Shown here in pieces: positions 58,035-64,000 of a stretch of 64,000 bases of DNA. A program made the position numbers and the translations under genes. Source of the DNA: Larkinella rosea (lineage in GTDB: Bacteria > Bacteroidota > Bacteroidia > Cytophagales > Spirosomataceae); NCBI RefSeq assembly GCF_003858635.1, contig NZ_RQJO01000007.1:621941-685940 (forward strand), read 5' to 3'. The first letter of the stretch is position 1. Every line of letters starts with the position of its first letter. The notes under the pieces are model-generated. The model was not told the DNA's origin, searched no databases, and worked only from the letters and a program-made list of their open reading frames with translations.

Positions 58035-59039
58035 ATGTTTGAACAAAGGTATCTTATAAATATTTCGAACCAAGTGATTTTATTGTTTTTTTTTGCAACG
58101 GTTGCTTTTTCGCATCCGGTCGGCAGACCGCAGTGGGGCTTCTTTGCCCACAAACGAATAAATCGGCTGGCCGTATTTACGTTACCGCCGGAGATGGTGG
58201 GGTTCTATAAAAAACACATCGAATACCTGACGGAAAATGCCGTTAACCCCGATCGACGCCGGTATGCGGTGGTGGGAGAAGCACCGCGGCACTTCATCGA
58301 TCTGGACGCCTACCCGGATACGTCGAAAACCGCGTTGCCGCGTTCGTGGAATCAAGCGGCTGCACAATACGGCGCAGACACGCTGGCTTTGCACGGCATT
58401 GTTCCCTGGCATATTCAGTTGGCTAAATTTCAACTGACGGAAGCATTCAAAGCCCGGAATGCCCGACGCATCCTGAAAATTTCGGCGGATTTGGGCCATT
58501 ACATTGCCGATGCCAATGTTCCGTTGCATACCACCCGCAATTACAACGGACAACTGACCGGACAGCAGGGCATACACGGTTTTTGGGAGTCACGTTTACC
58601 CGAATTATTCAGCACGGATTACGATTTTTTTGTCGGCGCGGCCCAGTACGTAAATTCGCCCCAGAAAGCGGCCTGGCGGGCGGTTTTTGACGCCCATATG
58701 GCTCTGGACTCGGTTTTGCGGTTTGAACAGGAGCTAACCGATCAATGGGGTCAAAACCGGAAATACGGTTTTGAAGAACGGAATGGCGTAACCACAAAAG
58801 TATATTCCGACGAGTTTTCCCGGAAATACCACGATCGGTTGCGCGGTCAGGTCGAACGGCAAATGCGGGCATCGGTGAAGATGGTGGGCGATTTCTGGTA
58901 CACCTGTTGGGTGGACGCCGGTCAGCCGGACCTGACAAAACTGGCCGATTTCGACGAAACCGCCGATGATCAAAAGGCCGAAACCGAAGAAAAACGGAGT
59001 TGGCTCAAACGCTTGTTTAACGTCCGATCGGAGGATTGA
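58035..59039 (+). CDS. Zinc-dependent phospholipase C-like exported protein
   Basis: 334 residues. A hydrophobic signal stretch (ILLFFFATVAFSHPV) precedes WGFFAHKRINRLAVF, where Trp and His match the N-terminal zinc ligands of phospholipase C/S1-P1 nucleases. Further ligands lie in EAPRHFIDLDAYPD, LGHYIADANVPLHTTRNYNG and QGIHGFWESRLPELF. The fold is all-alpha with a three-zinc site. Phospholipid or nucleotide hydrolysis cannot be told apart. A basic C-terminal tail follows. The rRNA methyltransferase gene begins 64 bp after it. Confidence 0.83.
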   Translation: MFEQRYLINISNQVILLFFFATVAFSHPVGRPQWGFFAHKRINRLAVFTLPPEMVGFYKKHIEYLTENAVNPDRRRYAVVGEAPRHFIDLDAYPDTSKTALPRSWNQAAAQYGADTLALHGIVPWHIQLAKFQLTEAFKARNARRILKISADLGHYIADANVPLHTTRNYNGQLTGQQGIHGFWESRLPELFSTDYDFFVGAAQYVNSPQKAAWRAVFDAHMALDSVLRFEQELTDQWGQNRKYGFEERNGVTTKVYSDEFSRKYHDRLRGQVERQMRASVKMVGDFWYTCWVDAGQPDLTKLADFDETADDQKAETEEKRSWLKRLFNVRSED

Positions 59040-59103
59040 AAGGTCCGGAAATTGTCATGGGCCCGGTGAATTTTGTAGTTTCGCCGATCAAAAGAGCGAA
59101 ACC

Positions 59104-60291
59104 ATGCAATTCCCCCAACTATTTCTGCGTTCCGGACGTGACGAGGCCATTCGCCGATTTCATCCCTGGGTTTTTTCCGGAGCCGTGGCCCGAACCGATG
59201 GCGAGCCCGTCGACGGCGATGTGGTGGAAGTACGGGACAAAAAAGGCAACTACCTGGCTACCGGTCATTTTCACAATGGCAGTATTCTGGTCCGGATTTT
59301 TTCGTTTACGCCGGTTATACCCGACGTGGCGTATTGGACTTCGAAACTGACTACTATCCGAAACATCCGAACGGCGATTCTACCGCCCCAAACCAATTGC
59401 TACCGGCTCGTACACGGCGAGGGTGATGGTTGTACCGGTTTGATTATCGATATGTACAACGGCGTGGCGGTTCTGCAGGCGCATTCCATAGGGATGCACC
59501 GCGAGCGGAACCTGATTACCGAAGCGCTGAAAAACGTGTTTGGCGATCAGTTAATCGCGGTGTACGACAAAAGCGCCGAAACGCTTCCCGACGACTATGC
59601 CGCAACCGTTCAGAATGCCTACCGGTATGGCCGGGCGGATGTCCCGCATGAAGTGCTGGAAAATAACCACCGGTTTCTGGTGGACTGGATCAGTGGTCAG
59701 AAAACCGGTTTTTTCCTCGATCAGCGGGAAAACCGGAAGTTACTGGCCCGGTATGCTGCCGGGAAAAAAGTGCTGAATGCCTTCTGTTATTCGGGCGGTT
59801 TTTCGGTGTATGCGCTGAAAGCCGGTGCCGCCCTGGTGCATTCCGTCGATGCGTCCCAGAAAGCCATTGATCTGACCAACCGGAATGTGGCGCTCAATTT
59901 TGGCGAAACGGAGGTCGAAAACCACCACGAAGCCTACGTCGATGATGTGTTAAAGTTCCTGCACGCGCACGACCACACCTACGAGGTGGTGGTGCTCGAT
60001 CCTCCGGCTTACGCCAAAAGTATGTCGGCTCGTCACCGGGCGGTGCAGGGCTACAAACGATTGAATGCAGAAGGTTTACGACGGGTTGCCAAAGGCGGGG
60101 TTCTGTTTACGTTTTCGTGTTCGCAGGTGATCGACCGCGAATTGTTTTACAACACCATCGTGGCCGCAGCCATCGAAGCTGGTCGGCAGGTGCGGGTCCT
60201 GCACCACCTGAGCCAGCCCGCCGATCATCCGGTCAATTTATTTCATCCCGAAGGCGGTTATTTGAAAGGTTTGGTTTTATGGGTGGAATAA
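59104..60291 (+). CDS. rlmI: Class I rRNA (cytosine-C5) methyltransferase, RlmI-like
   Basis: 395 residues from an ATG at 59104 (MQFPQLFLRSGRDEAIRRFH). An N-terminal PUA-like domain (HPWVFSGAVARTDGEPVDGD, DVVEVRDKKGNYLATG) precedes the Rossmann methyltransferase: TGFFLDQRENRKLLARYAAG, VLNAFCYSGGFSVYALKAGA, VVLDPPAYAKS and FTFSCSQVI. RlmI methylates C1962 of 23S rRNA in E. coli. The longer in-frame start at 58966 would overlap the previous gene by 74 bp and lacks family similarity. Confidence 0.9.
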   Translation: MQFPQLFLRSGRDEAIRRFHPWVFSGAVARTDGEPVDGDVVEVRDKKGNYLATGHFHNGSILVRIFSFTPVIPDVAYWTSKLTTIRNIRTAILPPQTNCYRLVHGEGDGCTGLIIDMYNGVAVLQAHSIGMHRERNLITEALKNVFGDQLIAVYDKSAETLPDDYAATVQNAYRYGRADVPHEVLENNHRFLVDWISGQKTGFFLDQRENRKLLARYAAGKKVLNAFCYSGGFSVYALKAGAALVHSVDASQKAIDLTNRNVALNFGETEVENHHEAYVDDVLKFLHAHDHTYEVVVLDPPAYAKSMSARHRAVQGYKRLNAEGLRRVAKGGVLFTFSCSQVIDRELFYNTIVAAAIEAGRQVRVLHHLSQPADHPVNLFHPEGGYLKGLVLWVE

Positions 60292-60321
60292 TTAAGCGGG
60301 ATTATTTATAAACTTGCGAAT

Positions 60322-61455
60322 ATGAAAATAAGCCTCTTCTCCATCGGATTGGCCGGTTTGGTATCGCTGGCAACCGATTCAAAAGACATTCAGTTTAGCC
60401 GGTATTTTGTGGCTGCCGAAAGCTACGAGTCGGTTGGCGTCATGGATGTCAACAAAGATGGTCGCCCGGATCTGGTTTCCGGGGATTTCTGGTACGAAAA
60501 TTCCGCTGATCCGAAAGCCCTTTTTCGCAAGCGGTACCTGATCGGGAATCAGAAGCGGTACGACCAGTATTACGACGATTTTTCGTCCATTCCGCTGGAC
60601 GTCAATGCCGATGGACATATCGATGTGGTGACGGGGGGCTGGTTTGGCGAAGACTTGAAATGGCTCGAGAACCCGGGTGTCGGCAAAAAAGACCTGTGGC
60701 CGGTTCACCAGATCGGGAAGGTTGGCAACGTCGAAACCACCCGGGCGTGGGACGTTGACGGCGACGGAACGGTTGAAATCGTGCCGAATAATCCGAAACA
60801 TCCGCTGAAATACTTTAAACTGGAAAAAGGAGGGACGTTCAGGCAGGTGAATGTGGCGCCAACCCAGGATCACGGCCTGGGTCTGGGTGACGTGAATGGC
60901 GATGGTCGCAGTGATTTTATCGTCAGCAAAGGCTGGCTTGAGGCTCCGGTGGATCGCGAAAAAGGCCCGTGGACGCTGCATTCGGAATTTGAGCTGGGAA
61001 CCGCCAGCGTTCCCATTCTGGTCGTCGATGTCAACGGCGACAAACGCAACGACCTCATTGTGGGGCAGGGCCACGGCTACGGCTTGCACTGGTACGAACA
61101 AACGTTGGAAGGCGGAAAACGCGGCTGGAAGAAACATGCCATCGACGAAAAAGCCTCGCAGTACCACGTGCTCGAGTGGGCCGACCTCGACGGTGACAAA
61201 AAGCCCGAACTCATTACCGGCAAACGCTACCGCGCCCATAACGATGGCGATGCCGGTGCGTATGACGACGTAGGCCTTTATTATTTCACCTGGAACGGCA
61301 AGGAATTTATTAAACACACGATTGCTTACGGGCAACCGGGCAAAGGAAAAGGAACCGGAATTTACTTCGCGCTCGCCGACCTCCGCGGCACCGGCCGGCC
61401 GGATATCATTGTTGCCGGTAAAGATGGCCTGGAAATCTTCTTCAATGAAAAATAA
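60322..61455 (+). CDS. Exported FG-GAP/VCBS repeat protein
   Basis: 377 residues with a signal peptide (LFSIGLAGLVSLA). At least five repeats carry the calcium-binding DxNxDGxxD pattern: DVNKDGRPDLVSGDFW, DVNADGHIDVVTGGWFG, DVDGDGTVEIVPNN, DVNGDGRSDFIVSKGWL, DVNGDKRNDLIVGQGHG and DLDGDKKPELITGKRY. This predicts a beta-propeller like an integrin head, exported and probably surface or periplasmic. The function is unknown. It precedes the PVC-type dehydrogenase-like gene, and in related genomes such repeat proteins accompany carbohydrate or sulfatase genes. Confidence 0.85.
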   Translation: MKISLFSIGLAGLVSLATDSKDIQFSRYFVAAESYESVGVMDVNKDGRPDLVSGDFWYENSADPKALFRKRYLIGNQKRYDQYYDDFSSIPLDVNADGHIDVVTGGWFGEDLKWLENPGVGKKDLWPVHQIGKVGNVETTRAWDVDGDGTVEIVPNNPKHPLKYFKLEKGGTFRQVNVAPTQDHGLGLGDVNGDGRSDFIVSKGWLEAPVDREKGPWTLHSEFELGTASVPILVVDVNGDKRNDLIVGQGHGYGLHWYEQTLEGGKRGWKKHAIDEKASQYHVLEWADLDGDKKPELITGKRYRAHNDGDAGAYDDVGLYYFTWNGKEFIKHTIAYGQPGKGKGTGIYFALADLRGTGRPDIIVAGKDGLEIFFNEK

Positions 61456-61498
61456 AACGGGCACCTGTTAACAAAAAACCGGTTTGTAGGAAAGCATA

Positions 61499-61562
61499 AA
61501 AAACGGAATGCCAGGTGGTTGGGTGAATAAATGAGACGCCCTCCAGCTGGCATTCCGTTTTT
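61499..61562. terminator. Long-loop terminator hairpin
   Basis: Arms AAAAACGGAATGCCAG (61499-61514) and CTGGCATTCCGTTTTT (61547-61562), perfect 16 bp, with a 32-nt loop. It is 43 bp after the FG-GAP gene stop. Confidence 0.8.
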
Positions 61563-61887
61563 ACAGGACCAGCTTTCTAACAACCTGTCGTTTGTCCCGA
61601 ACCTGAAATTAAATCCAATAGTAGATTTTCGAGGAAAACTGTTTATAATAAGTGTTGGTAAACGGACCCGTTTTTAGCACGAATACGTATCTTTCGTGAA
61701 TCGGAAAAGAAAAGAACCGCTCTTTCAACATCCATTCGGCCACCGTTCAGGTGATTGAATAAAAGCATTAAAAAATGGCAAAATAGTACTGGTGTATTCC
61801 AACTAAATCGACCTATTTTCGTGAAAATAACGGCCGGTTTTTCGAAATTCTTCTTCCATCAATTCCAATTAAAAAGCTAAACCTAAA
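61563..61887. other. Intergenic region upstream of the last gene
   Basis: About 325 bp. A short palindrome TATTTTCGTGAAAATA lies near 61813 (its first eight bases resemble the -7 box with one mismatch), which could be a regulator site or promoter of the last gene. No gene is visible. Confidence 0.4.
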
Positions 61888-64000
61888 ATGAATCGATTGC
61901 TGAACAACAAACTGATGGTCTGCTGCACCGGCTTGTTGTTGCTGTATGCACAGGGTTGTAATCCGCCCCGGAAAGGAAATGAGCAGGCGAACGAGAAAGC
62001 TAAATTTGCCAACAACGTCCGAACGACGGAATTCCGCACACCCGAAGAGGAACGCCTGGGATTTACGTTACCGGAAGGTTTTGAAGTCACTCTCTTTGCT
62101 TCTGAACCCGATATTACAAAACCGATGAATATGGAGTTCGACGATCGGGGCCGCCTGTGGGTCACCCAATCGTCGGAATATCCGCTGCCCGCTGCGCCCG
62201 GCGACGGTAAAGACCGGATTACGATCCTGGAAGATACCAATGGGGATGGCAAAGCCGACCGGTTTACGCCGTTTAACAACAAACTCAACATTCCCATTGG
62301 CATTTTGCCGGTCACCGACGGGGCAATTGCGTTCAGCATTCCAAACCTGACCCATTTCAAGGACACGAACGGCGACGATAAATCCGATCAGCAGACGAAG
62401 ATTCTGGGCGAATTTGGCCACAAGGATACACACGGTATGGTCAACAACCTGACGCGCGGCTTTGATGGCTGGGTGTATGCCTGTCACGGGTTTACGAACA
62501 CGTCCAGCATTGCCGGAACAGACGGCGATTCGATTACAATGGTATCAGGAAACACCTTCCGGTTTAAAACGGACGGTAGCCGGGTTGAGCAAACTACCTT
62601 TGGCCGGGTGAATCCGTTCGGCTATGCCTACGATGAATCCGGGTATTTATATTCGGTCGATTGCCATTCCAAGCCCATTTACCAGTTAATCTTTGGTGCG
62701 GAATACCCGCACTTTGGCAAGAAAGCGCCCGCGATCGGTTTTGCGCCGGAAATGATGAGTTACGAACTGGGTTCCACCGCCATTGCCGGATTGGTGTATT
62801 ACACCGGTTTGCAGTTCCCGGAAGAGTACCGCCACAGTTTTTTTACCGGCGATGTGGTGACCTGCCAGATTAACCGCAACACCATTACGCACAAAGGCTC
62901 GACGCCAGTTTCAAAACGCGAAGCTGATTTTTTGCGGAGCGACGATCCCTGGTTCCGGCCCGTCGACATAAAAGTGGGCCCCGATGGGGCGCTTTATGTA
63001 GCCGATTTTTACAACCGGATTATTGGTCACTACGAAGTCTCATTGAGCCATCCCGGACGCGACCGGGTGAGCGGGCGCATCTGGAAAATCAAATACACCG
63101 GCAAAAAACCGCACGAAAATTTGGCGGTCAGAGATTGGTCGAAAGCCCCTTTGCCGGAACTGGTGGCCGGGCTGAACCATCCGCAGTTGAACGTTCGTCT
63201 GAAAATTGCCGATCGATTGGTGGATGTCTGGCAATCGAAGGCTATCGAGCCGGTGCGGCAGATGATAAAAACCGCTACAAATGAGCCCAAAATGGTGGTC
63301 CAGGGACTTTGGATTCTGAACCGCTTGAATGCCCTGACAGACAATGAGTTGAGCAGCGCGTTGACCAGTGCCGATCCGTTAATCCAGATTCACGCGCTAC
63401 GGATTGCGATGGAACGGAAAACATTGAGCGCTCCAAATCGGGTGTTGGTGGCCCAGGCGTTGGCCAGCCCGAATCCGGATGTTCAGCGGACGGCAGCCGC
63501 GGTACTGGGCACTTTCCCGGAAACCGCCGACCTGGTGCAGTTGTGTAATTTGTACGAGAAAATAAATGCGGACGATTCGCATTTGCGGTATACGACGATC
63601 ATTGCCATCCGCAATTCCCTGCGGAATAAAAACGTGCTGTCGGAAGTGGCCGGACGCAATTGGACCAATCCACAACGGGCGTTGCTGGCGAAAGCCATGA
63701 CGGATGTGCCCAAGCCGGAGGGGGCGGTTTTTGTGCTGAACGAATTGCAGAATGATCGGTTGCCAGCCGCGCAGCTGACGGATTATGTGGCGTATATCAG
63801 TCGCTATTTGCCCGCTTCGCGACTGGAAGAAGTAATTCGGGTCGTTCGGAAAAAGTTTGCCAACGACTATGACGACCAGTTTGCCCTGCACCGAACCATG
63901 CTCGGCGGAATAGCACAAAGCGGTTCGGCAGTGAGTCCGCTGATGAAGGAATGGGGAAGCGAACTGGCGCAAAAATCCCTTTCGGGCATTTCGGAATCCT
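61888..64000 (+). CDS. PVC-type dehydrogenase-like lipoprotein, beta-propeller plus HEAT-like region (partial)
   Basis: 704 codons to the right edge, no stop. Signal peptide with lipobox LYAQGC (Cys24). Residues about 60-420 form a soluble-dehydrogenase beta-propeller: LPEGFEVTLFASEPDITKPM, MEFDDRGRLWVTQSSEYPLP, DTNGDGKADRFTPF, VNPFGYAYDESGYLYSVDCH and VGPDGALYVADFYNRIIGHY. From about 430 an alpha-helical HEAT-like solenoid follows (LPELVAGLNHPQLNVRLKIA). Family members usually end in a cytochrome c domain, which would lie past the edge. The substrate is probably a carbohydrate. It has no close neighbour on the left that shares a transcript. Confidence 0.82.
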   Translation, partial: MNRLLNNKLMVCCTGLLLLYAQGCNPPRKGNEQANEKAKFANNVRTTEFRTPEEERLGFTLPEGFEVTLFASEPDITKPMNMEFDDRGRLWVTQSSEYPLPAAPGDGKDRITILEDTNGDGKADRFTPFNNKLNIPIGILPVTDGAIAFSIPNLTHFKDTNGDDKSDQQTKILGEFGHKDTHGMVNNLTRGFDGWVYACHGFTNTSSIAGTDGDSITMVSGNTFRFKTDGSRVEQTTFGRVNPFGYAYDESGYLYSVDCHSKPIYQLIFGAEYPHFGKKAPAIGFAPEMMSYELGSTAIAGLVYYTGLQFPEEYRHSFFTGDVVTCQINRNTITHKGSTPVSKREADFLRSDDPWFRPVDIKVGPDGALYVADFYNRIIGHYEVSLSHPGRDRVSGRIWKIKYTGKKPHENLAVRDWSKAPLPELVAGLNHPQLNVRLKIADRLVDVWQSKAIEPVRQMIKTATNEPKMVVQGLWILNRLNALTDNELSSALTSADPLIQIHALRIAMERKTLSAPNRVLVAQALASPNPDVQRTAAAVLGTFPETADLVQLCNLYEKINADDSHLRYTTIIAIRNSLRNKNVLSEVAGRNWTNPQRALLAKAMTDVPKPEGAVFVLNELQNDRLPAAQLTDYVAYISRYLPASRLEEVIRVVRKKFANDYDDQFALHRTMLGGIAQSGSAVSPLMKEWGSELAQKSLSGISES

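Noticed and set aside
60379-61464. Long open frame (361 codons) on the minus strand
   Set aside because: It lies antisense to the FG-GAP gene, whose repeats and signal peptide are clear; the antisense product has no recognisable domain.

Overview
The window reads as chromosome of a Bacteroidota member of the order Cytophagales, probably near Spirosoma/Larkinella. This is an inference from four things. First, family content: DUF3822, DUF5683, DUF4394, a bifunctional HisB, Wzi-like barrels and a PVC-type dehydrogenase. Second, several genes are preceded by the Bacteroidota -7 promoter box TAnnTTTG, some with a TTTG/TTG box about 20 bp upstream. Third, Shine-Dalgarno sequences are almost absent. 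Fourth, GC is moderate, around 50%. I see no rRNA, tRNA, CRISPR array, prophage or insertion sequence. Two genes run off the edges, at 1-1298 and 61888-64000.

Layout. 1-6.7 kb (minus strand): a tight operon holding a TPR protein, a SpeD-like AdoMet decarboxylase lacking the usual catalytic Cys, a zinc-ribbon DUF4178 membrane protein, a small membrane protein, DUF350, a membrane-embedded spermidine-synthase homologue and an exported flavin oxidoreductase. It looks like a dedicated membrane polyamine-type pathway and is the most intriguing block. 6.8-12.1 kb: a small hypothetical gene, alaS, a MerR regulator and a Wzi-like barrel. 12.5-16 kb: a di-heme peroxidase and a PhoX-like lipoprotein. 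16-28.4 kb: dprA, a DUF4394 lipoprotein, a second Wzi-like barrel with pyrE, a CNNM/CorC protein, two Nudix genes, coaD, DUF3822, a CBS protein and a RecD-like helicase. 28.5-39.2 kb: a guanidinium exporter under a probable guanidine-II riboswitch, a GAF protein, ald with a divergent Lrp regulator, two Tat-type ferritin-like proteins, a geranylgeranyl-reductase-like flavoprotein divergent from a GH13-like protein with an MFS carrier, and ferritin.

39.4-51.3 kb: a radical SAM/SPASM protein; the housekeeping run parA-parB-DUF5683-dapB-lepB; ung, apaG and a methyltransferase; a copper-monooxygenase-like lipoprotein with a c-heme motif; and a DEAD-box helicase with a leader of about 318 nt that can form alternative hairpins. 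51.7-64 kb: pabB coupled to a NYN/cold-shock-like protein, hisB, a 32-residue membrane peptide, radC, rpsT, a Dabb protein, a zinc phospholipase C-like protein, an RlmI-type methyltransferase, an FG-GAP protein and the start of a large dehydrogenase-like lipoprotein.

Intergenic spaces carry dispersed palindromes of at least three sequence families. Some abut or enter stop codons. Many convergent gene pairs share strong bidirectional terminators.
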